From Corvus cornix cornix (lineage: Eukaryota > Chordata > Aves > Passeriformes > Corvidae): a stretch of 64,000 nucleotides of DNA. The notes below the pieces were generated by a model. It made no database searches. It was not told where the DNA came from and saw nothing but the letters and a program-made list of their open reading frames with translations. The number at the start of each line of letters is the position of its first letter. The first letter of the stretch is position 1. This document shows positions 1-13,313 of this stretch, piece by piece. The position numbers and the translations under genes are program-made. The stretch is from contig NC_046333.1 of assembly GCF_000738735.6 (NCBI RefSeq), positions 16,048,907-16,112,906 on the forward strand, given 5' to 3'.

Positions 1-1720
1 TGACATGCTATGGCATGATGATAATAAATCCTCCACACTGGAGGAGTGCAGGGGGAAGCCATAGCTAATCACTGACCTGAGTCACTGGAGAAGGTCTATC
101 AGTTGGGAAAGACTTTGGTCATTTAGGGTTTTTTGGCAGTACAGGCTACATTTACGTACATTACCCTGTGCGGATGCTCGGCTGTGGAACCTTGGTGGAG
201 GAGATGCAATCAGCCCATCCAGAAGTTCAGTGCTCATAGTAGAGAGCCCAGTGCAAGTGGTCTGTTAACTTTTGTGCCTCCGCAAAGCTACTGCACTTGC
301 ATGGGAGGGTGATAGCTAAGATTTGGTGGGCAATCAGCACTTCAAGGTTTTATGTCCTGCTGATCTGTGATAAACATGGTGCTGCAACACCTCGGGCCAT
401 CCAACGTGTCAGTAGGGATCTGGATATTCAGCTGGTATGTGAGTTCCTGAGGGAGTATGTACAGCCTGACTTTTGCTGTTGGGAATGTGTAAAAACACCC
501 ACATCTTAATGACGCTGAGCTACTTGGCACCTACTTTGTACCCGAGTCTGACATGAAGACACCAACTCAATCTGCTCCCACCTACTCTGTCACATAATTT
601 TCCAGAGCTGAGCACTCACAAACTCTTATAAACCACTGAGTAAGAGGAGCTCCAATTTTCACTTCAGTAGTTAGAATATACATTGGGCTCAGGATTGCAG
701 TCTCCTCTCCTAGCACCACACAACTGCAGCAACCACTGAGCTATAGCTCTCACTTTGTAGCCTTATATCCTCCATTGGTGGCCTCATGTATAATAAATAC
801 CTGTGCCAGGTGAAGCATTCCACCAGGGAGACTGAGAGCAAGTCCCAGGACAATACATAGACCATTTTGAGTACATTTGATAACTTGGTGGCTTAAGTTT
901 TGACAGAGTTTGGCAAAGGATGGCGGCTAGGCTTGGATACCCACACGCAAGTGCATGAAGTAGCCACTGCACTATGAGCTAGAAGGAGAAGATGGGGAAG
1001 GAGGTTGATAATACATCTGTACTGTGAAAGGAAGAATGGATTTAGCTTTGGCTACGTGAATGGCTATGTGGGCTTAAACCCGTTTCTTCATTCTCTCTTT
1101 ACTCAGATTTTCATTATGTTCCCTGGCTTTGATGAACAATGTTTTTATCTACCTAAATTATCCGTCAGTGGAGATCAACAACACCAAATGTGAGATGCTA
1201 TTACAGGAAGCAGCTTTGATTATAAAAATAATCATGAGCTTCTGTAATTCACTGTACTCTTAATGCTCAGAAAGTCCTTCTTTTTACTCCCTGTGTCATC
1301 CCCAGCAATAGGAGAGAGTGTGGGAATTGTTTTGCATTAGTAAAAAGGGGCCCTGCACCAGGGAAAGGACTTGGTGGCTGCCCTGGATGCTCACAGTGAG
1401 TGGTGAATGAGAAATCACTGGCATGAGAAATTACTCAGGCCCAGTCAGGGAGCATGCAGGTGGGGCACAATTCACCCTGCCTACTAAGGCACTGCCAAGT
1501 AGTGGGACTGCAGCCACCAAGCTCAGATCCTCCTTCAGGAATCCTTCCAGAGGCTTTCAGGTTCCATCATGCCTCTGTATCTTTCAGTCTTGCAGAAGTC
1601 CTGGGCCATATTCCCCACATGGCTTCTAAGTGCTGGAGAATATGACTGTATCTGCTGGTGACTCCCCTGTGTGGGGTTGAAGATGAGAGTATGTGCAGCT
1701 GTTTCTATCATGTTTGACTT
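1..1720. other. Intergenic, nothing recognised
   Basis: Mixed-composition DNA with only short chance frames (up to about 70 codons). No known repeat, RNA gene or exon was identified. Confidence 0.6.
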
Positions 1721-2575
1721 TCACAGAATCACAGAATCACAGAATCACAGAGTAAGTTAAGTTGGGAGGGACCCACAAGGATTGAGTCCAGGTCCCATCC
1801 CTGCACAGCACCATTCCCAAGAATCACACCATGTGCCCGAAAGCATTGTCCAAACACTTCTTGAACTCTGTCAGACTTCATGCTGTGACCAAATGATTAT
1901 GTTGTCTTTCAGGTGTTTTTCAATACCTCCCAGAATGATCTCCCTAACTTTATCGGGCACTGAAGTGAGACTGACAGGCCTGTAGTTTCCGGGGTCCTCC
2001 TCCTAGCTCTTCTTGAAAACTGGGACAATGTTCACCAGCTTCCAATCAGCTGGGACCTCTCCAGATTCCCAAGACTGCTCAAACATCATCTAGAGAAGTT
2101 TTGCAGTGACACCAGCCAGCTCTTTCAGGATTCTTGGATGAATCCCATCAGATTCCATAGATTTGTAGGGATCCAGCTGGAGAAGCAAAACCGGCACAGT
2201 TTTGGGGTTGACTGGGAATTGATAATTCTTGCAATCAGGGTCCTCCAGCTCAGGGCACTGAGACCCCCTTGGCCCACCATCTGTGTTGAAGATAGAAGCA
2301 AAGAATGCATTAAACACCTCTGCCTTTTCCATGTCCCTCCCTGTTTGTGAGGTGAACATCCTCATCCTGTAATGGGCCATTGTTGGTTTTGCACTGTCTG
2401 TTACCATTAATATATTTGCAAAAATCTTTTTAGTGTCCCTCACAGTTCTGGCCAGATTCAATGGTTTTCTCACACAAACCAACTTTTCTTGCTGTGAAAC
2501 CTCATGTTCTTCTATGAAACCTTCAAGAAAAATGTGCTTCCATTCAGTCCCTCGTGTGACCACACTTTCTTAAAC
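1721..2575 (-). mobile_element. CR1 non-LTR retrotransposon relic with internal deletion
   Basis: The element reads on the minus strand. Its 3' tail is four copies of the 8-base unit TCACAGAA (plus-strand form) at 1721-1751, typical of bird CR1. Bases 1752-1891 match the CR1 3' region. From about 1892 to 2575 the sequence is instead upstream reverse-transcriptase DNA: minus-strand frames read KAEVFNAFFASIFNT, LDPYKSMESDGIHPRILKEL and, further on, an EVPADWK-like segment. The rest of the reverse transcriptase and C-terminal region is missing between the two blocks. It is therefore either one copy with a large internal deletion or two fragments in the same orientation. Stops and frame changes make it non-functional. 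Confidence 0.88.
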
Positions 2576-5500
2576 CTGAGCCAGGTACTTGCAGGAAAAT
2601 AGAGCCTGGAGTTGGCACAGACTGAGAATACCAGATTCTCCAGTGTTCCACAACCAGCTCTGAATTTCAGTGGGCACAAGTTCAGTGGTCACAGTGACAG
2701 CTTTAAGCATGACAGCTCCCTGTTCTCATTCCTGTGCTACTATGAACAATCTGTGAGACTCTTAGGGAATCAGAAAGAACCTCAGAGGGTTTCAGGATCC
2801 TAACCTAACAAATCAAAGCACTTCTGAAGGTCCAAGGGCCAAATCATGTTTCCATGGCCAAGTGCAGGCAGTTGCTTGCCTGCTCTGAGCCAGCTGGACA
2901 GAAACTTGGGTAACCAAGTTTGGCATCAAGTCTGAGCTGCCATACCGAGATCCTCCACAGAGCATGAACTGGACTTAGTATTGTGTGACTATGTCTGTGC
3001 AGCTTTGGGGTCATTGATTGTTCTATGTCTTATTCACAATGTCCACAAATTTCTTTGTGCTTTGGTGCAGTATTTCAAAGAGGACAATAATGCAGCTTTG
3101 TGTGGCTGAGTTGTTGTGTGTAGGAGGATGTTAATAGTTGGAAGGTGCTCTGGTGACACCCCTGCCCAGCCTAGTTAGGTAGGGCAGGAAAGGAAGATGA
3201 AGCATGATGCAAAGGGCTGAATTGCCTGAGAGCACTGCACTGGCGCACTGCAAGGGAAGCTACAGGAATCCAGCCTTGATGCCAGTTCATGTCTTACGAG
3301 CTGATTTGCAAGTGCCTAGGTGTGCTTGATTCTCATTAGCAGCAGAATTGAGACCCAAACCCAAAGCTTTCACAGTGCTGGGTTGCTGAGCCAGTGTTTA
3401 GGTTTGGGCCCCATCTTGAAACTCCTCTTGTTTAACAAGAAGGGAGGCAGTTGGCTAAAATACAAGTACCTTGCGGGGGAAAAAAATGAAGAGGAAAAAA
3501 AAGAAGAAGTGGAAAAGAGACATGAATGCCTAATGCAACAGAAAAAAAAGCCCCAAGCCTCCTTAATGTTGCTGTTATGTCAGCTTGGGTTATTGGCAGT
3601 GGAAGTGGTTATTGGCAGCGGAAGTTAGACCTGGCTCAAGGCTAATATAACTTGTGCACCTGACTTTTTAAAAGGAGCTGAGATCTGGTTTCTGTATGGA
3701 TGGGCTTTTTTTGTTCATGGTATCGGTCCCTTCTCCAGATTTCCTTAACTTTCCTTTCAGCCTGCTTTGGACTTGATTGTCCTTCTGTCTTCCTGCCTGC
3801 CTGAAAAGTCTCCTGTTACATGCAGAGAGCAATGGGATCCTTCACACCAAAGCTCATTCTTCTGGCTTCGCAGTTTCTAGGGCCATATAGGTGAACGATG
3901 TATGATTCAACAAGCTGGTGTTCAATGACAAAGTTTGGTATCTTCCTTCTCACAGTCCAGGGCCAATGAATATATGAAGCCTCAGGAATGTGCAATAGAG
4001 GCTCTTCAACCAACAAGCTCACCATCACTTCACTCCTAACTACTACTGCTTTTGGCTATCTTAACTCCCAGAAGGACTGTCAATTTAACCATAACTACCT
4101 AAGAACTGCCAAGTCTCATTTTATGAGCTGCTTTTGAGAGTTTAGCTATTTAAGGCTGATTTTAAACAATTTTTATTGGTACTTCGTGGCATGTGCCTGA
4201 TTTACAGTGCTGTAAATAACCACAAATTAAGGACATTTCTTTCTTTACAGTAAAGGCACATTATCTTGAGCATAAGAAAGATAGTTTGTTGGTAAAGAAC
4301 TGGAGTGCAGGCCCTTTTCTGCCACAGGCTTCCTGTGTGAGTCCAGGTAAGCCTTATCCTGAGTTTGGTCCATGCAGAAAAGCTGACTCTTCCCTGGGAA
4401 TGCTCTAAACACCAGGGAATGTGGGATGAGGATCCCATCTTGAGATGTCCCTCACTGCCGTAGGAGACAGCAGTGCTGTTTCATAAGTGACACACTCTGT
4501 TTGATGCACTTAAGGAACTGTAGGATCTGATGTTAAGTGTAATTTAAAATTTCATCTAGTCACATGTCCCAGTGCAGGCATCACCTTCTGCAGCACTTCC
4601 AGCTCTTCACTGACTGCAGCAGCAGACTGAACTACTGAGAACGAAAGCCCAAATCTGACACAGCTAAAGTTGGGGAAGACAAACTACACTCTCAAGAAAC
4701 AAGCCATTGGGACCCACACCATGAAGGCTCCTGGTGGGCCCAGGCCACCACTACTACCTTTGCATTATCAGCTGAGGAGCACACTGAAGCACATGGATAA
4801 CCTCATCCTAGGAAGTGTGAAATTTGTCTTTAAGAAAGACTTCTTGCAGTCTGGGAATTCGTGGATGTACAAGTTCAGGTGTAAGATAAGATGTTTCATT
4901 TAGGACCATCCCTGTGACTTGGGAATGTTCATAAGAGCAGTCTGATTTTCCTCATACTAACTGGTGCAGGCATGAGAATCTTCACTCTAAAGGGTTTAAA
5001 GCTCTAGTTTTGCACCTTTTAAAGAATTTTTCTCCCAGGTCTGAGAACTGGAGAATGTGCTCATAAGGATCAGAAGAAATCCAAAAGTCAGGCAGCACAA
5101 AGCAACCCTGCCCTGTGTTGTCAAGGTGGAAAAGGACAGCAGACACATAGACACCATGCTGGGGTCTTCAGTGCCCTCACTGCACTGCACAAATGGGTTC
5201 CTTTTCAACAGTAAATTCCCTATTCATGTTTGCTGCCTTCACACACAGAGAAAAAATTCTATTCATAGGGGAGAGTGAGAGTGTATAACTGAAGTACATG
5301 GTTAAATGCTTTGGGCAGCACTTAAAATGTTAATCTTAACTTTGGGAATCTTGTGAAATGGCCACAAAATATGTGGCCGGATTTTAAAATGTTCCAAGTA
5401 CTCAGTGGCAGCCAGTGTAGTCATGAAAAATGGTCAGCAGCATTTCAGCTAAATCTTTGTGAATTAAATGCCACGTCAGCAAATTGGAAAAATTTTGTGG

Positions 5501-8129
5501 AACAGGACAACTGTGTTTAATTTCTTTGGATTTCTTTTAAGAAATCTTGGAGATGATCAAATCCCCAATTTATATTTTTTTTTTAATGAAGAAGCCTAGT
5601 TTTTCAGATTTACTTTTGTTGTCTTGAAATGTAAGATAATTATAGTAAAAAAGATTGAAATCAACACCAAAATAGAAATGATTGAAACTTTCAAAAATAT
5701 TGAGGTTTCCAAATGATGTTTACTGACTTTTTGAAAGTGTCATTTTGGCTATTTATCTTCATTTGTTTATGTATTTACACTTTCTAACCCATTTTAAAAT
5801 AACCAAAAAATAAAGTTTTACGGTCTCAAAAATATCTACAGGCTGGGAAAATACATTCTCCATAGTTGCACTGAAGAACTTTTAATGCTCATTGTCTTGG
5901 AAACAAGAGTACTTTTGCATGATGACTTGTGGATATAAAAGTCTGTGTCTCAGTACTTCATCTGAGAGTACTAGTTTTTATGCTGAGTCATTTCAGCCAG
6001 CACAATGCTGTAGGTCACCATTGTATCAGTGTTCTGTTGCCTTCAAAAAAAATAGGGTTTAAGATAAACTGTGAGGTTTATTCTGCTGTCTGGGATATTG
6101 AAAGGAATTTGCATTCAGATGGAAAATGAAGCTAGCAAGCATAGCATTAGCTGGTACTTCTCAGCCTTGGAGAGCAGATATCCACTACAGTAACGGAAGA
6201 ATCTATGTGGTGTTCATTCATGCATGTTGATTACAAATAATAGAGCAAGCAAGAGAAAGCAAGGGGATCAGACTGAAAAAGGTATCTCCATCACTTAAAA
6301 AGAGACTGCAACAGCAATAATAATATATTTCTCAGTGAGCAGTGTAATGGCAACCAGAAAACTCAGAGTGCTCCAAGTTTTGCACCAACCTTTTACTGGC
6401 AGTGAAACCACATGCAAAAAAAAGTGAGGAAAAAACCCAGCAAACAGCCAAGAGTGCCTCACCACACTTCAAGATGTAGAACAAAGAAAATCTTAGTAAT
6501 TTCCAGTCTTTTAAACTCTTGACTACAGTCCTGAAGCTGACATCTGCTAAGCAGGGTGTCTGTAGGTGGGCAGCAGAAAAGTCTTTTCAAGAGCAGCCTG
6601 CCCAGACTGGTGTAACCCCATCAGGCCATGCCCAGTGCCAAACTGGACGAGACTCGGCTGGAAAGTCTGGTGCTTTTGTCACTTTAAAGTATGTGAAGTG
6701 TTATATAGTTACAAGTTATATTTATCCACCTTCTCTCACCTTTTTATTTAAAAGCCTTTCCTTTATGGTCTGAGTTCCTGGAAAACCACATCTCTCTTAC
6801 TGCTATCTCAAACAAGGCTACTTGCAACAAGTGTTTACTATGAAAACAAGAACAAGAGGCATTGCTGTATAATGCAGTCAATATCAAACATCTTCTAAAA
6901 AGCATCAATAAGATTCCCTTTCAGGAACAAAAATACAAGAAGGTTGCAATCTTTTTGAGATTTCCTAATGGGCAGCTGGGGTGGGAACTCTATACACAAT
7001 TTATAAAATGAAATATTCCCTGTATCTGTTTCACAAGGACCTGTACCAGCATGAGAGTGGGATTTGGTGGTACCTGGATTTACAACTTGAAATTAAATAC
7101 AGGCATGTGGAAACATTATTATGTAAACTAATACTGAGCTGCTTCTTGCTGCATTCCCTCAACAGCAACAAAATAGTAGCATGGAAACCAAAGGCCAAGT
7201 GTAATTTTTTAGCTTGTTCTGTGAGAAGGAAAAAAACCTGTTCCATGCCGAACCAGGAGAAGCCATTACTTTTTCATCTGTGAAGTCTTAAATGTCACAG
7301 ACCCTGGGCCGAACTCTGCTTTCATCAAAACCAGTGGAGCTTTGATACCGGTTTTCACTCAAGCATGAAAGATCCCAGAGACTTCATTTTTCACCTTTTA
7401 CTGAGAATCCTGGCAACGTACTCCAATGTCTTGCTTTCAGTAGTTTGTCATGATGGCTCCTGTTGCTCAGGTAGGAAGTAAACTTCAGAGAAACTGTAGC
7501 TCAGACACACTGAGCCCTGGGGTGCTGGTGATTCAGCACTGCTCTAGCCTGAGACACTGCTACACCAACCCAGACAGAAGGGCAGAGTGTTCTAAGACAC
7601 AAGCAAGGTACGTGTCTTTTACCCACTTCTCCAGGGCCTGTAAATCAACCAGGAAACCACCAAAACAAACACTTGAGGCTCACTTGTGCCTTGATCCTGG
7701 CCACACATTCTTCACCATAGCAGGGCAGTAAGAGGCACAGCTGCTCTTGATCGCATAGGGCAGGATAGGCAGCCCCATTTCTGGATATTTGCACTGTACA
7801 GGGGTGTCAACTGATCCACCAAAACATGTGCAGCCCAGCCATATAAGGGACAAATTGTGGAATTCCAGGCAGTTGGCTGACATCTCAGGGATCTGCAGGA
7901 ACAGCCAGTCAAGCTGTACACAAGGCAGGAAGGTACTGAAAGTAACAGTCAGGATGAACTTCTTATAAACATATCACATAAACCAATTTGATTTCCTTCT
8001 GTGACAGTAGAGCAAACTGCATGTATGGAAGATACACAATAGATCAGACAGCTACTGGGACTCTAGCTAGACTTCTAGCAACTTCTTATATGACATTCTT
8101 ATAAATAAGCAGAGGAAATATCATGGAGC
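2576..8129. other. Intergenic, no gene recognised
   Basis: No gene recognised. The stretch at 5500-5850 is AT-rich. A sequence near 7310-7370 (GGCCGAACTCTGC, ACCAGTGGAGC) looks like an old reptile/bird interspersed repeat, but I cannot name it. The open frames here are short and unrelated to known families. Confidence 0.55.
3477..3520. repeat. Purine-rich (A/G) tract
   Basis: Runs of A with GAAGAGG and GAAGAAG interruptions form a low-complexity purine tract. Confidence 0.7.
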
Positions 8130-9254
8130 TAAAATTACCATTGAGAATGTGTAAAAAACATGGAAAATTCAGGGAAATTATTAGGGACTCATTGTCAAAG
8201 TGAAAGTATCCATCAAGGACTTCCACTGGGGTTTGTCCTTGGCAGTTTGTGTTCAGTATTTTCATCAATAGCTTGTCTAAAGGAATAAAGGAAAGGTTCC
8301 CCAGCTGTACAATATGTGCTATTAGCTTTATACAACCAGTTCCTAGGGGGCATATAGCCCAGAAAAGGCGCCTGGCTGCTGCTGCTGGGGCGTGCTCCCC
8401 CTGCCTCCACTGTTCTTCATGGTGGTCTCGAGCAGAAAAAAAGTGGAACTCTTGCAGTGCAGAATCCTGATACATTTTTTGTTGTCAGCTTGGTTCTCCT
8501 TGTAAGTGTATCAGAGGCTAGGGTTAGAATTCTAAATTACCTCGATACATTGGAGAAATGGCCTGAAAAATAACAGAATTCATCAACTGTATTGCAAGGA
8601 CCTGTGAACAAAAGTGGTGAACTACACAGAGCATGGTAAGGTAGTGTCCTGGTTTCCTTAAAACCATGACAGGAGTTCTGTAGAAGATGAAGGCTGATCA
8701 AGATGATCCAAAACTATTCTGTTATTGTGCAAAACGAAATGACACGCTGAGCTGTATATGAAGGTGTTGGACTATATGATGTGTAGTTGAATGTTTTCTG
8801 CTCTGCTGAGCTCTGTTGGGGCTGCACTTACAAGAAATAAGGACCAACTGGAGGCACCCAGTTAACATACTAGGAGTGAACATGTTCTGGACAGGAAATC
8901 TGATTGATCTGGGGTTATTAAGTGGAGAAAAGATAATGAACTTCAGGTATATGTGGCCAGCAGAGACCCAAAGGGAATAATCTCTTCTTTGTACAGTAGT
9001 ACACTTGAGTAATAATGGGTTTTAATTGCAGCAAAGGAGATGGTAGGTGAGTTCCTGGGTAGGACATGCCAACAGAAGGGGGATCAGATAGGGAAGCACT
9101 GGAATACATATTCTGTGTGGGTAGCAGACCTTCCATCAATGAAGCTTTTTTAAAGAACAAGTTAGAGATGTATTAATCAGGAATTAAATAGGTATCATTG
9201 ATCCTACTTTGAGACAGCATGGCCTCTTGAGGTCACCTCTCCACCCTGATTTTC
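8130..9254 (+). mobile_element. Old, decayed CR1 relic
   Basis: The plus strand retains scattered CR1 landmarks in the right order. A degraded reverse-transcriptase motif, VFSIFINSL, lies at 8249-8275 (family form: LFNIFINDL). A TTGGAGAAATGGCCTGAAA stretch lies near 8548-8570. A segment with GGGAATAATCTCTTCT lies near 8969-8984. The 3' end near 9130-9254 has CCATCAATGAAGCTTTTT, AAAGAACAAGTTAGA and ATCATTGATCCTACTTTG. It resembles the older CR1 lineage shared with other reptiles more than the younger bird copies elsewhere in this window. The middle (about 8370-8530 and 8600-8900) is poorly recognisable. No intact frame or terminal 8-mer tail remains. Confidence 0.65.
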
Positions 9255-11724
9255 CATTTCAGCAGTCTGCCTTATAAACATGGCATGGTCTGTTGCTCAA
9301 TAGACGATTAAAAGAGTGAATAGCAGCTGGTTTATTCCTCTGTTTTTGTGAGGTGTGTTTACATTCCAGGCGTAAGAGTGAAGGGGAAGGACAGCAAGTT
9401 CTGATCCCACCAGCCAGCCAGCAGAGGAGACCGGGCAGCCATCCATTGGCGGCTGTTTAAATTTCACAGCCTTTCAGAGCCTAACATAAGGGACAAAGGT
9501 GGCTCCCAGATGGAAGACAACAGACTTGAAAAACATGAAAGTTTGACAGAGAGGGATGTGCATTTAACATGTTAGTTCAAATTGCCAGACGAAAGCAAGG
9601 AAATTTCCAACTAGGTGCAATGGAACAGCTCCTGAAGGATCTGTAAGTGCTTTTGGCCTCCACAGAAAATACTTGGGCAGAAACCCTCCAGAAGATATGT
9701 TTGTTTTGAGCAGAACCTGGAGTTCCTGCACAGAGCTCTCTGAAGGCTGTGTTGCAGGATTAGCCCATATTCTCTCTACTCAATGTCATGGGAGACTGAA
9801 TGTTTTCACTGTTTTCTGGAGCCTGACACAGGCAGACAGACCACAAAGAAAAACACGGGAACAGATCCTATAAGCTTCTTCAAATAGTGCTTGCTCCAGA
9901 GCATCTGGTGAATGCTGAGAAATTCTAGTTTCACAAAAGATGCCAACAGGGGAAGAAATTATTTCACAGTTTGCCTCAAGCTTCAAAGGGGTTGCTGAAC
10001 ATGTTAACCAACACCCTTTTGGACAGGCTGGTTTGTGGTCACTGCCGCTAACGAACAGGAAAACAAATGCCTATAGTCCAAGCAGGGATTCACACTCTGC
10101 ACCACAAAGCCAAGGAAATTGCTGCCGGAGAATCCCCAGAGCTGCTCGGCGAGTGCACACAGGCTGGCAGGATGTGTGAAAAAACATCAGGAATGTTCCT
10201 TATGTGACAAGGTGGATCATTCAGAAGGAAGACTGCTTGGAATGTAAAGATTTGGTATATTGACTCAAAGGGACACTTTGAATACATTCCTAGGTATGAA
10301 TGAGCAGCTCACTTCAGAAAGAAACTAGGGGACAGGGAAATGGGGAAATACAAGTAGGAGGCAAAGCAAGCTATATACAAAGATGGAGACTGAGCCAGAA
10401 GTAGAAAGGGGGAAAAGTAAACCAGAATTTAAGAGTCTTGCATATATTCATTATGATAAGGGGTTTTTTTCCTGCAAGCACCAGCAATTCCATTAGCCAA
10501 AGAGATACACAGTCACTTTTGATACAAAAGAGACAAGAAGTTTATTACCATTGTATCAAATCCAGTGAATACAGCAAATTCAATCCCCTTTCTCTGCCAG
10601 CTACATGATTCACAAGGTGTTCACTAAAAAGACTGACAGTCCCTCTGTTTGTCTGTGCCGAATAAGCTATTCTGGTTGCAAAGAACTTACATATATGGAC
10701 AGAAATGTTCAGGAGGATGATGAAACCTGAAATGTATCCAAGTACAGCATAATAGAAACAGGCTTTGGCTCTCAAGGTAGGAAAGAAGAATATCAGAGAT
10801 ACTGCTAACTGGTTATTAAACTAAACTACTGATCTCTGAAGGATGGAAACCAGTCAAATGTCCTAAATCTGAAAGATCGGACCAACATAATAAATTACCT
10901 GTTAGCGACAGAACATGAATTCCTCCCTCTACCTTCACATGGTGCCAGTGATTAAAGAGACCCTGATTGCCACTTGCCAATACTGCAGTGAGACTACAAG
11001 TCTAGTTCTTTATTTAGACCAACATCTATTTTCTTATATTAAGATTCTGCTCCTTTAACACATGTTGCAAAAACTGACTTGTGAAAACTACTTACTTAAG
11101 GAAATGGCAGAAATGTCTCATGAGATCCTTGCAGGAGCAACGCATAATACTGATACTGTTGTCTGTCTTTTGGCACTAACTTTTTATCAAATGGCTTTTG
11201 AGAGGTCTTCCTGGAGAATAAAGTAGTAACTCTGTAGTCTGAATAAAAGAGAATGAAACATGAAGAATTAGAACATGTCTTTTCAGAAATTGTAGTCTGA
11301 TTGTATGTAAAGACAGTATTTTTCTCTATTTCTTAGAATTGCCAGACCAGATACTTTTCAAATTACCAGCAAAAGCAACACAGCAGTCGATGTTCCAGTT
11401 CCAAACAATCACTATTATTAATTATTTAATTATTTTCTTTGAACTGAATTAAAATGCGAACTTCATTCCTCATTCCTTCAGGTTGGAATCAACTCTGCCC
11501 TTTAGACTAAGGGCAAATGTGAAGTCCTAAACTATCACAATACCTTTGTCTGCAACTTTTCTCCCTCCCTCCTTGCACTTCCCAGTATGTCCTTGCCACC
11601 TAGAAGATGAAGTTTTTCGGGGACAACATGTCTTGTACGGGGTCTGGCTCAATAGGCACAGGACTAAGTTATAGCTTCTTTTTGACAATGTTTACTACCA
11701 AAGAAGAAGCAGCTACTGAATAAG

Positions 11725-11756
11725 AATAAGAATAATCTTGAATAAGAATAATCTTG
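11725..11756. repeat. 16-bp tandem duplication
   Basis: AATAAGAATAATCTTG is repeated head to tail at 11725-11740 and 11741-11756, preceded by a partial GAATAAG unit. Confidence 0.8.
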
Positions 11757-12420
11757 TAGGGTTTAAGCACATTTTGATCTTGATTTATGAAGCTACTGGC
11801 TGTGCCACCCACTTCCACTGAGTGGTATCTGTATTTTGTCATGTTGGGGGGAGCCAACACTTCTAAGGCAAAAAGCTATGAAATGATACTGGAACTGCTG
11901 GATAAGTAGATTTGCATTTTGAGTGCTGCTATTTCAGTAGACAAAAAGATGGTGCTTTTGAGATAACACTGGAGCTGCAGAGAGGGCCTGAAAACATAAA
12001 ACCTAGTTGTGAATGGAGTCATGAAACATGAATCTAAACCCACAGCCAGCATTCACAATCCTGCTGAGAGAGGCTTTTTATTTACTTTTCCCTGCCATTG
12101 AGAGCAACAATTCATTTACTCCTTATATATAAATATATGCACACACGGCACCAAGTAATATCCTGCTGATCTGAAATGCTCCCCTGGCCTCACACCCTCC
12201 CCACTGGCAATCCCCCTCCCAGCCAGTTCTCTTCCGCTCTGCAGCAGCACAGCCCTGGGGTACGTAACTGAGAAACCTCTGCTTCAGACAAGGGAGAAGG
12301 CTTCATGAATCACCAAACAACACTTCTCAGGTGGGAAAAACACATTCTTTGTTCCTCTATGTGGAATTAGAAAAATATGTGTAGAAGTAAAGCCCTGAAA
12401 ACCCCAGGAGAGCAACTGTG

Positions 12421-12502
12421 TTTTTTCTTTCCTTTTTCTTTTTTTTTTTTTTTTTGTTTTGTTTTGTTTTGTTTTGTTTGGTTTGGTTTTTTTTGTTTTG
12501 TT
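12421..12502. repeat. T-rich tract with (TTTTG)n
   Basis: A long T run passes into several GTTTT units. It is either simple low-complexity DNA or the A-rich tail of a minus-strand retroposed sequence. No recognisable retrocopy follows on the right. Confidence 0.85.
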
Positions 12503-13293
12503 GAACTTGTGAATTTTGGGGCGGTTTAATTAAAGTCTTAAAATTCTTTAATATTCAAATGCTTCCTATTTTTCCCTTGGACTTGCAGACTTTCTGTCCT
12601 ACTTCTCTTTTTCTTGTGTCACTTTTACTCTGCAATAAAACAATTGAATCACACGCTGGTACATAAATATTGGCAGATTTTTAGGTTTGCTGCTTTTTTC
12701 ACTCAGCCTATTGGGCAAACAGCCTAGAAAGGCTAAGTTATTTGCCAGAGTTTGAATTTCTGGCAAACAGCACCGATCCAGTACAAATCTCAAATCATAT
12801 TTTAGGAATGCCGTGCTTCTACCGCACCTTTCCAACTCTTCTCTCTGTGCTCTAATGACTATTATGGGGAAATGTGTTCCAGAAATGTGAAAATCAATGT
12901 AGTGGGAAATGTACCAAAACCACCTTTCCACTTATACAATCTCAGTTGTCCAAGAAACACAATTAATTAGTGTTATTGAGCTGTTTAGCTCCCCAATAAA
13001 AGCTTTTTGAGTGATTATATGAAGAGCCGTTGGTACTGGAGACTTCATACTGAAGTAATTAATGGAAGTTGATTATATTCTGACAAGTTAAACACGGGTT
13101 TGTTTGATATTACACACACATGGAAAACACATGCTCTATTGAGCTCAGTACCTAGGAGTTTAGATTAATGGTGTTGATGAATTATGTGGAGATTATATAC
13201 TTTGCAGACACATAATGGACCTGATTTTGAAAAGCAGGCTCTCATTTTGCTCCTGCAATTTTGAAGGTGTGAATAATTGCAGGTGATTTTCTA

Positions 13294-13313
13294 GCAGCTA
13301 GACATCTAGCTGC
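13294..13313. repeat. Perfect 9-bp hairpin
   Basis: GCAGCTAGA at 13294-13302 and TCTAGCTGC at 13305-13313 are perfect reverse complements around a 2-base spacer. It sits at the right edge of an AT-rich stretch with homeodomain-like TAATTA motifs. Confidence 0.6.
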
